Positions 24,366 to 30,915 of a stretch of 38,653 bases of DNA are shown here, one piece after another (position 1 is the first letter of the stretch; each line of letters starts with the position of its first letter). Source of the stretch: an uncultured Eubacteriales bacterium. GTDB lineage: Bacteria > Bacillota > Clostridia > Christensenellales > Aristaeellaceae. Position numbers and translations under genes: made by a program. The notes beneath the pieces were generated by a model. It was not told where the DNA came from. It did not search any database and saw only the letters and a list, made by a program, of their open reading frames with translations. The stretch is from assembly GCA_902765305.1 (NCBI GenBank), contig CACWZI010000038.1, positions 1 through 38,653 of the forward strand. Reading direction: 5' to 3'.

Positions 24366-25016
24366 TTACAAGGCACCCACAACAGAATCCATGTCCGCAC
24401 TAATAGCCCTCGGTAGAAAATACCCTTTGATACAATCTGTATTTCGGACACAGATTTGAATATGGGACTTTTCTCTTATACCAGCACCTGGATATGCGTC
24501 CTTACCTTCCTGGAAATATCCATAAACGGTATCAAAAACCTGTCCATCTGCTTTTGCTGATTCAATCAGGTTATTGATGACCAAGCAATCGAGCCTTCTA
24601 AAAAGCTTAAACCCACCGGCATCATCAGCAGAATTGACTACCTTCTCGTTAATTTTCTCTCCTCTAAACTCGAAGCTAAGTCTTAGCTCAGTGTAACTTC
24701 TCCTAAGCGCTCTAATTGCACTCCTCTCAGATAGATTCAAACAGTTTCCAAGTTCTATAACCGCACCAATGACATAAGGTCTCTTAATCTTTCCTCTCTT
24801 CTCTGTCTCAATTGCCCACTCATATGCACGCACAGGATCATTTAACCAGAAATAAATACCTTCTCCTAACCAATCATAATCATTTGTGCTTGCCTTTAAA
24901 TGTTCTGTCTGGGAATTGAGTATTTTCTTACCAACAGTTTCATCACAACCGTGAAATCCGAGAACTATTCCACCAGTATGTTGGTAGAGTGCCTGATCAA
25001 TTTTTGATAATTCCAT
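24366..25016 (-). CDS. Candidate ADP-ribosyltransferase-fold toxin
   Basis: The 216-residue protein is AT-rich in codon use, unlike the genes outside the island. Its N-terminal part has GFHGCDETV (H22) and, about 25 residues on, YDWLGEGIYFWLNDPVRAYEWA (residues 47-68). This spacing of an HG turn, a G-x-Y-F strand and an A-x-x-WA helix is like DUF3990 and other PARP-like ADP-ribosyltransferases, where H and Y bind NAD. A late segment SHIQICVRN may be the end of the fold; a clear catalytic Glu is not obvious. It overlaps a small upstream gene by 20 bases, the layout of a toxin/antitoxin pair. The function is inferred. Confidence 0.6.
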   Translation of the reverse strand: MELSKIDQALYQHTGGIVLGFHGCDETVGKKILNSQTEHLKASTNDYDWLGEGIYFWLNDPVRAYEWAIETEKRGKIKRPYVIGAVIELGNCLNLSERSAIRALRRSYTELRLSFEFRGEKINEKVVNSADDAGGFKLFRRLDCLVINNLIESAKADGQVFDTVYGYFQEGKDAYPGAGIREKSHIQICVRNTDCIKGYFLPRAISADMDSVVGAL

Positions 25017-25221
25017 GCGTATCTACACCATCCCCTGTCTTTACGCTGTGATTTGCACTGGTCTGATCATTGCGGACAACAACACACGCATATCTCGTAC
25101 TAACCTTATTTGTTCTTGTAAGAAAACCGCTCCTGCGCAGAATTTCATTTGCCTTACTTGCGTCAATCTCCTCTATAGGAGTGTCAGCATACTTTTCCAA
25201 AAAACGCTGTGCACTCGTCAT
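24997..25221 (-). CDS. Small putative antitoxin partner
   Basis: A 74-residue charged protein starting MTSAQRFLEKYADTPIEEIDASKANEIL, with a helical N-terminal half and a polar tail ending DTHGIIKN. It is not a family I recognise. The start at 25221 has AGGAG ten bases upstream; an ATG six codons earlier (25239) would leave only about a dozen leader bases and no ribosome binding site. A near-consensus promoter is at 25257-25286, and the stop overlaps the downstream start by 20 bases. Size, order and overlap suggest an antitoxin. Confidence 0.5.
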   Translation of the reverse strand: MTSAQRFLEKYADTPIEEIDASKANEILRRSGFLTRTNKVSTRYACVVVRNDQTSANHSVKTGDGVDTHGIIKN

Positions 25222-25256
25222 CTCATTCACGCTCCTCATTGTATTCTGACACCCCC

Positions 25257-25286
25257 ATTATAATACAACTATTATTCATTAGTCAA
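25257..25286 (-). promoter_or_regulatory. Promoter of the candidate toxin/antitoxin pair
   Basis: On the minus strand TTGACT (25286-25281), 18 bases, TATAAT (25262-25257). Confidence 0.6.
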
Positions 25287-25318
25287 CTGGAATATAACCG
25301 TTTTAGGCAGATATATCC

Positions 25319-25534
25319 TTACTTTTTTTCCTGTGTTTCATTCTCCATCTCCGACAGCCCACCAGCACTCGTCAGCAAGCTCAGAATCCCTGCCAGCACA
25401 AAAGAAGACAGCACCCGCTGCCAGTTCACGTCGCCCATTGTTGCACTTGTGCCAATGGTCGCAGCAGCAGTCTGCGCCACAGTTCTTATAGCGCGGATAC
25501 CCGCAGCCTTTATCCACTTCTTTAAATCGAACAT
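25319..25534 (-). CDS. Phage holin, r1t-type
   Basis: The 71-residue protein starts MFDLKKWIKAAGIRAIRTVAQTAAATIG and continues NWQRVLSSFVLAGILSLLTSAGGL. This is the pattern of r1t-family holins: a basic amphipathic start, two hydrophobic segments and a short charged tail. Holins form membrane lesions that release an endolysin. Start at 25534 with AGGAAG nine bases upstream. No endolysin or tail gene is next to it, so it is a phage relic or has been taken for another use. It reads the same way as the toxin/antitoxin pair downstream. Confidence 0.75.
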   Translation of the reverse strand: MFDLKKWIKAAGIRAIRTVAQTAAATIGTSATMGDVNWQRVLSSFVLAGILSLLTSAGGLSEMENETQEKK

Positions 25535-25672
25535 AATTTCATCTTCCTTTTATTATATCGACAAGTCCATAAACTTCCGATGGATTGCTATTGTCCAGGA
25601 TCAGATCTATGATATGCAACTTGTTGACCGGGATTACCTTCGCATAGCGTCACAAGTGATGGGAGTAAAGCT

Positions 25673-25855
25673 ATGATCTGGCTTTCAAACTCAGCCCAAA
25701 GATACGCGTTAGATGTGTGCGATGAAATATCAAACTACCGTGCGATTGTGTATGTTCGCAGAATCACGCTCGCTGATGGTTCTTTTTTTATCTGTAAATT
25801 ATTGTTGACTATTACACGTACATATGTTAAAATGTGGGTGCTGAATGATTGCTGA
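25673..25855 (+). CDS. Small hypothetical protein (uncertain)
   Basis: A 60-residue frame starts MIWLSNSAQRYALDVCDEI, with GGGAG seven bases upstream. Its ATG overlaps the stop of another open frame (ending VMGVKL at 25676) as ATGA, as in coupled genes. That upstream frame has no clear start of its own and overlaps the holin on the other strand. These may be remnants of one phage gene. No family is recognised. Confidence 0.25.
   Translation: MIWLSNSAQRYALDVCDEISNYRAIVYVRRITLADGSFFICKLLLTITRTYVKMWVLNDC
25805..25833 (+). promoter_or_regulatory. Promoter of the 107-residue island gene
   Basis: TTGACT (25805-25810), 17 bases, TAAAAT (25828-25833). Confidence 0.55.
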
Positions 25856-25895
25856 AAGGTGGTATGATGATTATAGAAAGAGGAGGAATTTGTCG

Positions 25896-26219
25896 ATGGC
25901 TATTTTTGGGCTTGATTCGCTGCTTACGCGTGATAATATGGTGAAAGCAGGAAAGTGGTTGGTGAAAACCGTGCCGGGAGCTATCTTAGGTGCGTATGTA
26001 ACTAAAAAGGGAAGCGAAGTCTTACACCATTATATTGACAGTCATAAAGAGACGGTCAAGTACATGGCAGATAAGGCGGCTGAAACTGGAAGTTATGTTC
26101 ATGCAACGCGGGATGGCGAGTATACCTTTGACGCACGCAAGAAAAGCGAAGCACCTGAGAACGTAGATGGTGAGTTTGCTGACGCTGACGCACCTGAAGC
26201 AATACCTGAAGCAGTCTAA
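25896..26219 (+). CDS. Hypothetical island protein
   Basis: A 107-residue product starting MAIFGLDSLLTRDNMVKAGKWLVKTVPGAILGAYVTKKGSEVL. The first 45 residues alternate hydrophobic and basic and may lie on a membrane; the tail is acidic and Ala/Pro-rich (ENVDGEFADADAPEAIPEA). The start at 25896 has GAGGAGG about ten bases upstream; the 17 codons before it overlap that site. Promoter at 25805-25833. No family recognised. AT-rich codon use matches the island. Confidence 0.55.
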   Translation: MAIFGLDSLLTRDNMVKAGKWLVKTVPGAILGAYVTKKGSEVLHHYIDSHKETVKYMADKAAETGSYVHATRDGEYTFDARKKSEAPENVDGEFADADAPEAIPEAV

Positions 26220-26369
26220 GCCTTTCCAACATCTATCACCTCCTTTCTTATTGTTGTCTCACCCCGTGGCGTGGTGGTTGTCTTTGAGCACGAAAGCGTC
26301 ACACGGTTTACACTGGTATCCCCTATCAGTAGTCATTCAGCACCATTATATAGTGGAGGGGTTGTCACC

Positions 26370-26921
26370 ATGAAGCGGTTGCTAGTTGTCATGTTGGTTC
26401 TGATGTTTGGCATCATGTCGGTGGCTTCGGCTGAGGATGCCGGAATTGATTTATCTGGCAAGACGGTTGATGACCTGATTGCAATAAGTCAAGCTGTTGA
26501 TGAAGCACTGTTTGAACAGGGTGGCAAGGTGGTATTACCCGTTGGTAAGTTGATCGCTGGTAAGGATATTGCTGTAGGTAGTTACGTGATTGAGGTTCAC
26601 GGCTATAACGCTGAAGAAGTCAAGAGTTTCCAACACTTCAACATTGTAATCTGGAAGTCTGAACAAGCACAGTCTGAATATCAGACCGCTTACCATGAAT
26701 ACAGTGCAAAGTGGGACCAGGCAAAACGGGATAAGGAAGCTGGAAAAGAATATGAATACCCCGTTGAAGTTGACCTTACACAGTATATGTCATTCAGGGG
26801 ACAGTTTGACGCCGGTGATTCTGCAAGAATCACACTGGAAGATGGACAAGTGCTTATCTGCAACAGCGACATTGAGGGTACAATGACAATTGAACAAGCA
26901 AAAGGTTTGTTTATGGAGTAA
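26370..26921 (+). CDS. Secreted hypothetical island protein
   Basis: A 183-residue product with a clear signal peptide (MKRLLVVMLVLMFGIMSVASA, cleavage near residue 21). The mature part is acidic. It contains LPVGKLIAGKDIAVGSYVIEVHG, a G-x-DI-x-x-G-x-Y pattern found in small beta-rich secreted proteins of gut Firmicutes, and a late TLEDGQVLICNSDIEGTMTIE segment. The start at 26370 has GGAGGGG nine bases upstream. A terminator follows at 26942-26974. Function unknown. Confidence 0.7.
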   Translation: MKRLLVVMLVLMFGIMSVASAEDAGIDLSGKTVDDLIAISQAVDEALFEQGGKVVLPVGKLIAGKDIAVGSYVIEVHGYNAEEVKSFQHFNIVIWKSEQAQSEYQTAYHEYSAKWDQAKRDKEAGKEYEYPVEVDLTQYMSFRGQFDAGDSARITLEDGQVLICNSDIEGTMTIEQAKGLFME

Positions 26922-26941
26922 CGACATTCAAGATTCACAAA

Positions 26942-26974
26942 CACCTTGCACTGTTGCAGGGTGCTTCTTCTTTG
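26942..26974 (+). terminator. Terminator after the secreted island protein
   Basis: CACCTTGCA pairs with TGCAGGGTG (one G-U pair, four-base loop), followed by CTTCTTCTTTG. Confidence 0.7.
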
Positions 26975-27328
26975 TCAAAATATATACATTATGGTTTTAT
27001 TATATATTCCCATTTTTGAAATTGCGATAAAGCCCCACCACAGGATTATTCGTAATGGGACGATTTGATTGTTTTAAATCATCGGTTATAATATCATCAC
27101 AAAAAAAGCTGATTAACGGGCTTGACCTTCCATCTAAAGCAGGTGATGCACAGGGGAGCGGGCTAAGCATCACGTTAAGACCACATCCAGTAACCATTAA
27201 TGCAAGTGTCATTTCACCGATATATAGTGTGACACTTGCATTTAATTTTGAGTCAGATATAAAAAGGATGATGTAATAATTGATTATTCAAAAAAATGTC
27301 CTTTTATGCCTCAAAATATAAATTCCTC
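26975..27328. other. Right end of the island, no convincing gene
   Basis: AT-rich DNA. Two overlapping open frames of about 70 codons on opposite strands (27000-27212 minus, 27055-27276 plus) lack good ribosome binding sites. A 13-bp inverted repeat lies at 27199-27242. Confidence 0.4.
27199..27242. repeat. 13-bp perfect inverted repeat near the right attachment site
   Basis: AATGCAAGTGTCA (27199-27211) and TGACACTTGCATT (27230-27242) with an 18-base spacer that adds a CAC/GTG pair. There is no U run on either side, so a protein-binding site is as likely as a terminator. Confidence 0.55.
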
Positions 27329-27345
27329 ACGATGAAGCCTTTGGA
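27329..27345. repeat. Right attachment site (attR candidate)
   Basis: Exact copy of the 17 bases at 23940-23956. It is followed by ATGA, so a lysS restored by excision would end ...MKPLE-stop. Confidence 0.75.
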
Positions 27346-27411
27346 ATGACACATCGTAAACAAAACCCGCAGTAAAAGCATTCCCCTGCAGATTTTGTTA
27401 TGTCTATCTTA

Positions 27412-27440
27412 TTGTATTTCTTCCGTTTCTATGTTACAAT
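27412..27440 (+). promoter_or_regulatory. Promoter of the flavinylated reductase
   Basis: TTGTAT (27412-27417), 17 bases, TACAAT (27435-27440); outside the island. Confidence 0.5.
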
Positions 27441-27514
27441 GGCATTGCGTCACAGGTATGCCCGCGCTTTGTCGGCCTGCCCTGCGCCATCTTCATCATA
27501 AGGAGGAAACCCCC

Positions 27515-29422
27515 ATGAAGAAACGCATCCTTTCCCTGCTCGTAGCCGTGGCCATGCTGCTGGCCCTCGCGCCGGCGGCGCTGGCCGAGGAGGTCACCGG
27601 CACCGGCACCGCCAAGGGCTTTGGCGGCGACGTCACAGTGACCATCACGCTGAAGGACGGCGTGATCACCAAGGTCGAAGCCGTCGGCAACGACGAGACG
27701 GACGGCATCGGCAAGAACGTCATCGCCGAGTGGCCCCAGGCCTTTATCGACTATGACGGCATCGTGGACACCTACACCGGCGCGACCTTCGCCTCCATCA
27801 CCCGCGCCGCGTTCATCGAGGCCGCCCTCGCCGCGCTGCAGGACGCGGGCGTGAACCCCGAGGACTTCATGCGCGAGTACGTCGAGACGGCGGCCGAGGA
27901 CATGGTCATCGATACCGACGTGCTGATCATCGGCGCGGGCGGCGCGGGCATGACCGCCGCCATCACCGCCGCGGACGCCGGCATGAAGGTCGTGGTGCTG
28001 GAGAGCCAGCCCGCCGTGGGCGGCAACTCCGTCAAGTCCACCGGCGGCATGAACGCGGCCAAGACCAGCTTCCAGGACGCCAACGAATTCGGCGAGGAGG
28101 CCGGCGTCGAAAAGACCCTGGCCGCCGCGAAGGATAACTGGGCGGACAACGAGACCATCACCGCGCTGGCCGCCAAGGTCCAGGAGCAGTGGGACGCCTA
28201 CAAGGCCGATCCCCAGGGCTACTTTGACTCCACCGACCTGTTCGCGCTGGACACCATGATCGGCGGCAAGGGCATCAACGACCCCGAGCTGGTCAACACC
28301 CTGGTCAGCAACACCGCCGACGCCATCGACTGGCTGGCCAGCCAGGACATCAAGCTGACCGACGTGGCCTCCTTCGGCGGCGCGTCCGTCAAGCGCATCC
28401 ATCGTCCCCTGAACGAGGAAGGCAAGGTCGTATCCGTGGGCGCGTACACCGTGCCGCTGCTGGAGGCGGCCTGCCAGAAGCGCGAAAACATCACCCTGAT
28501 GACCGACACCACCGCCATTGCGCTGGTTCCCGACGAGAACGGTGCCTGCATCGGCGCGCTGGCCATGGGCAAGACCGGCAACAGCATCACCGTCGCCGCC
28601 GACGCCGTGGTGCTGACCACCGGCGGCTTCGGCGCGAACCTGGACATGGTCGAGGCCTACAAGCCGGAGCTCAAGGGCTTCATGACCACCAATGCCGCCG
28701 GCATCCAGGGCCTGGGCATCCTGATGGCCGCAGAGCTGGGCGCCGCCACCGTGGACATGGAGCAGATCCAGATCCATCCCACCGTGCAGGCCGACACCGC
28801 CTCCCTGATCACCGAGGGCCTGCGCGGCGACGGCGCGATCCTGGTGAACAAGAACGGCGAGCGCTTCATCGACGAGGTGGGCACCCGCGACGTGGTCTCC
28901 GCCGCCGAGATCGCCCAGCCCGATTCCTTCAGCTGGCTGGTCGTCGACCAGAAGATGGTGGACGCCTCCTCCGTCATCCAGGGCTACATCAACCGCGGCC
29001 TGATGCTCTCCGGCGACACCTACGAGGCCCTCGCCGAGGCGCTGGGCATTCCCGCCGATACCTTCGCCGCCACGATGAACACCTGGAACGGCTACGTGGC
29101 CGAGAAGAACGACCCCGACTTTGGCCGCACCTCCTTCGCCAACCCGCTGGATACGGCGCCCTTCTACGCCGTGAAGGTGACCGCGGGCATCCATCACACG
29201 ATGGGTGGCCTGAAGATCGATCCCGAGACCCACGTGATCGACGAGTCCGGCAAGATCATCCCCGGCCTGTTCGCCGCGGGCGAGGTCACCGGCGGCGTCC
29301 ACGGCGGCAACCGCCTGGGCGGCAACGCCGTGGCTGACTTCGTGGTATTCGGCCGCATCGCCGGCGCGCAGGCTGCCGCCTACGCCGCCGAGGCGGCCAC
29401 CGAGGTGGCCCCCGCCGCGTAA
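27515..29422 (+). CDS. Secreted FMN-binding/FAD flavoprotein (fumarate/urocanate reductase-like)
   Basis: The 635-residue protein has a Sec signal peptide (cleavage near ALA-24). An FMN-binding domain (about 28-110) follows, with DTYTGATFAS at 85-94, the D-x-x-TGA-[ST] site where ApbE attaches FMN covalently to Thr. A flavocytochrome-c-type FAD domain starts near 133 with VLIIGAGGAGMTAA. Late motifs GIHHTMGGLKID, FAAGEVTGGVHGGNRLGGNA are typical of the FrdA/UrdA-like family. It should act outside the membrane as a terminal reductase for fumarate, urocanate or a similar acid, fed by membrane-derived electrons. There are no heme motifs. The start at 27515 has AGGAGG eight bases upstream. The substrate is unknown. 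Confidence 0.9.
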   Translation: MKKRILSLLVAVAMLLALAPAALAEEVTGTGTAKGFGGDVTVTITLKDGVITKVEAVGNDETDGIGKNVIAEWPQAFIDYDGIVDTYTGATFASITRAAFIEAALAALQDAGVNPEDFMREYVETAAEDMVIDTDVLIIGAGGAGMTAAITAADAGMKVVVLESQPAVGGNSVKSTGGMNAAKTSFQDANEFGEEAGVEKTLAAAKDNWADNETITALAAKVQEQWDAYKADPQGYFDSTDLFALDTMIGGKGINDPELVNTLVSNTADAIDWLASQDIKLTDVASFGGASVKRIHRPLNEEGKVVSVGAYTVPLLEAACQKRENITLMTDTTAIALVPDENGACIGALAMGKTGNSITVAADAVVLTTGGFGANLDMVEAYKPELKGFMTTNAAGIQGLGILMAAELGAATVDMEQIQIHPTVQADTASLITEGLRGDGAILVNKNGERFIDEVGTRDVVSAAEIAQPDSFSWLVVDQKMVDASSVIQGYINRGLMLSGDTYEALAEALGIPADTFAATMNTWNGYVAEKNDPDFGRTSFANPLDTAPFYAVKVTAGIHHTMGGLKIDPETHVIDESGKIIPGLFAAGEVTGGVHGGNRLGGNAVADFVVFGRIAGAQAAAYAAEAATEVAPAA

Positions 29423-29449
29423 TGCACAGACACAGGTAGCATAAAGAAT

Positions 29450-29480
29450 GGGGAGCGCTCATGCGCTCCCCTATATTTAT
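29450..29480 (+). terminator. Terminator after the reductase gene
   Basis: GGGGAGCGC-TCAT-GCGCTCCCC (29450-29471), a perfect 9-bp stem, followed by TATATTTAT. Confidence 0.85.
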
Positions 29481-29507
29481 TCATATCATAAATGTTCAAT
29501 CGTATAC

Positions 29508-29523
29508 AAATACTGATTTGTCG
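29508..29523 (+). repeat. Third copy of the ATACTGATTTGTCG motif
   Basis: AAATACTGATTTGTCG is identical over 16 bases to 16255-16270, where it opens the quasi-palindromic element. Here the second arm is missing and a different repeat begins 20 bases on. Confidence 0.5.
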
Positions 29524-29525
29524 CG

Positions 29526-29826
29526 CTATACGCGGCACCCAACAGCCTTCCCCAGGCAGCGAAGCTGCCGGTTCAGGGTGTGGCTACGCACACCCTGAAA
29601 CGCTCCCTTCGGTCGCTGGGGAAGGCTTTGTGCATCGTCGCCCTCGGTGGGCTGGTCGTTCTCGCCCTCGGCGGATTCCTCCGCCTCTTCCTCGGCGAGC
29701 GCCTCAACATCTTCTCCTTCTGAGGGCGCTTGCTCGCCCTCAGAAGGGACTGTCCTCTGCGAACACGGGCAACGCCAACAACAGCGCGAGTAACAGCGCT
29801 ATCAATCGCTTGACGGTATATTTCAT
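29526..29826 (-). pseudogene. Frameshifted and truncated gene for a small secreted acidic protein
   Basis: An ATG at 29826 starts MKYTVKRLIALLLALLLALPVFAEDS, a clear signal peptide with an AEDS cleavage region, then meets TGA at 29742-29740. Moving one base forward opens a frame reading PSEGEQAPSEGEDVEALAEE and on to DQPTEGDDAQSLPQ, an acidic linker like those of other surface proteins here. That frame then runs into the hairpin repeat at 29544-29627 and stops at 29528-29526. A one-base deletion and a repeat insertion at the 3' end explain this best; the stop lies in a CCTTCTGAGGGCG hairpin. It follows holA by 63 bases on the same strand. Confidence 0.55.
29544..29627. repeat. Multi-hairpin dispersed repeat (CCTTCCCCAG type)
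   Basis: An outer 12-bp stem AGCCTTCCCCAG (29544-29555) / CTGGGGAAGGCT (29616-29627) encloses GGCAGC-GAA-GCTGCC (29555-29569), an 11-bp hairpin TTCAGGGTGTG / CACACCCTGAA (29572-29599) and a weaker CGCTCC...CGGTCG stem, giving a cloverleaf-like shape. Elements with CCTTCCCCAG ends are familiar from gut Clostridia genomes. It lies within the 3' part of the broken gene on the minus strand. Confidence 0.6.
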
Positions 29827-29889
29827 GTTCCCAACCCCTATAAGTATCATCATTACCCAACTGAAGGCTTGCGATCAATCGTCGAATCT

Positions 29890-30915
29890 TCACCGTTGGC
29901 CCCGGGCAAGGCCGATTTTGAAGATCAGGGCGTCCAGGGCGTCCCTGTCCCGCAGGCGGCCGCTTTTCACGGCGTAATCCGAGGCCACGCAGCCCTCGTA
30001 CAGGCCGGTCAGCCAGCCGGCGGAAAGCCTTGCGCACTGGCGCGCGGTCTGTTTGGCGGCGTAGGGGTGCAGCTTCAGCTGCTCCTGCACCGTCTGGACC
30101 GGCTTGCCCTCGTCCAGGGCGCACTTCATGTGGGCCAGCTGGCGGATCTGCCGGGTGAGCATGGCCAGCAGCCCCATGGCGTTCTGGCCGCCCTGCAGCA
30201 GGCTGTTGACGGTCTGCTGACCCTTCTGTATATCCCCGGCCAGCAGGCTGTTCAGCAGCTCGAAGACATTGTATTCCAGCGACGGCGGGACGATGGCGGT
30301 CACGTCCGCCTCGGTGATTTCGCTGCGCTCGTCTCCCAAATAGGCTGCCAGCTTGTCCAGCTCGCCACTCAGGCGCGTCAGCTCGCGCCCGGCCATGTAG
30401 GTCAGCGTCGACAGCGCCCTGCCGTCGATCTTCTTTCCCAGCGGCCTAAGTCGCCCGGCGCTCCAGCGGGCCAGCTCCGAATCGCTGAGCAGGTCGAAAC
30501 TGACCGACTCGGCCTTCTTCTTCAGAAGCCCGGTCATCTTCTTGCGGCCGTCCGGCTCCGCGCGCATGTAGAAGACCAGTGCGCAGCTGTCCGGCGGGTT
30601 TTCCAGCCACTTCTGCATCCAGGCGACCTCGCCGTCCTCGTTCTTCGATTTGGCCTGCATCAGCGGCGCCCAATCCCGCACGGTGACGATGCGCCGGTCG
30701 CACATCATCGGCATGGTCTCGGCCGCGTCGGTGATCTGCTGGGCGGTCACACCCTCCAGGGTGGTGTCGTTCAGCGTCTCAAGCCCCGGCGGCAGCAGCT
30801 TCGCCTTCAGGGCCTCCAATGCCTCCCGCTTGACATATTCCTCGGGCCCGGTGAACAGATAGACCGGGGCGATCTTCCCCGCGTCCAGGGCCTTGTAGAA
30901 TTCATTCCACTTCAT
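29890..30915 (-). CDS. holA: DNA polymerase III subunit delta
   Basis: Clamp-loader wrench that opens the beta sliding clamp. The 341-residue protein has the family opening EFYKALDAGKIAPVYLFTGPEEYVKREALEAL, where the Walker-like loop has lost the lysine as normal for delta. VRDWAPLM and FELLNSLLAGD (about 225-235) mark the AAA+ lid and the start of the C-terminal collar domain. The start at 30915 has AGGAGG six bases upstream and overlaps the comEC stop by 14 bases. comEC-holA adjacency is common in Firmicutes. Confidence 0.93.
   Translation of the reverse strand: MKWNEFYKALDAGKIAPVYLFTGPEEYVKREALEALKAKLLPPGLETLNDTTLEGVTAQQITDAAETMPMMCDRRIVTVRDWAPLMQAKSKNEDGEVAWMQKWLENPPDSCALVFYMRAEPDGRKKMTGLLKKKAESVSFDLLSDSELARWSAGRLRPLGKKIDGRALSTLTYMAGRELTRLSGELDKLAAYLGDERSEITEADVTAIVPPSLEYNVFELLNSLLAGDIQKGQQTVNSLLQGGQNAMGLLAMLTRQIRQLAHMKCALDEGKPVQTVQEQLKLHPYAAKQTARQCARLSAGWLTGLYEGCVASDYAVKSGRLRDRDALDALIFKIGLARGQR

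Larger units (their letters stand above)
23957..27345. mobile_element. Small AT-rich integrated island at the 3' end of lysS
   Basis: About 3.4 kb lies between two 17-bp direct repeats, the left one being the end of lysS. Base composition drops sharply from the GC-rich neighbours. Contents: a candidate toxin/antitoxin pair, an r1t-type holin, two or three small unknown genes, several terminators and promoters, and tandem TTTACCACAG boxes near the left end. No integrase, excisionase or replication gene is visible, so it is either a decayed prophage or element, or one mobilised by an integrase elsewhere. Confidence 0.7.

Noticed and set aside
24083-24459. Overlapping small plus-strand frames after lysS
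   Set aside because: They run through a bidirectional terminator and into the antisense of the toxin gene; no start signals.
25209-25676. A 155-codon plus-strand frame across the holin region
   Set aside because: It is antisense to the holin over most of its length and lacks a start signal. Only its last part could be a real remnant, and that is noted under the small gene at 25673.
27000-27276. Two overlapping 70-codon frames on opposite strands at the right end of the island
   Set aside because: Neither has a ribosome binding site or a recognisable family, and both overlap the inverted repeat at 27199-27242 or its surroundings.
29544-29627. A tRNA-like gene, because of the cloverleaf shape
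   Set aside because: No T-loop GTTC...GA, no anticodon arm of proper size and no CCA end; it fits a palindromic repeat better.
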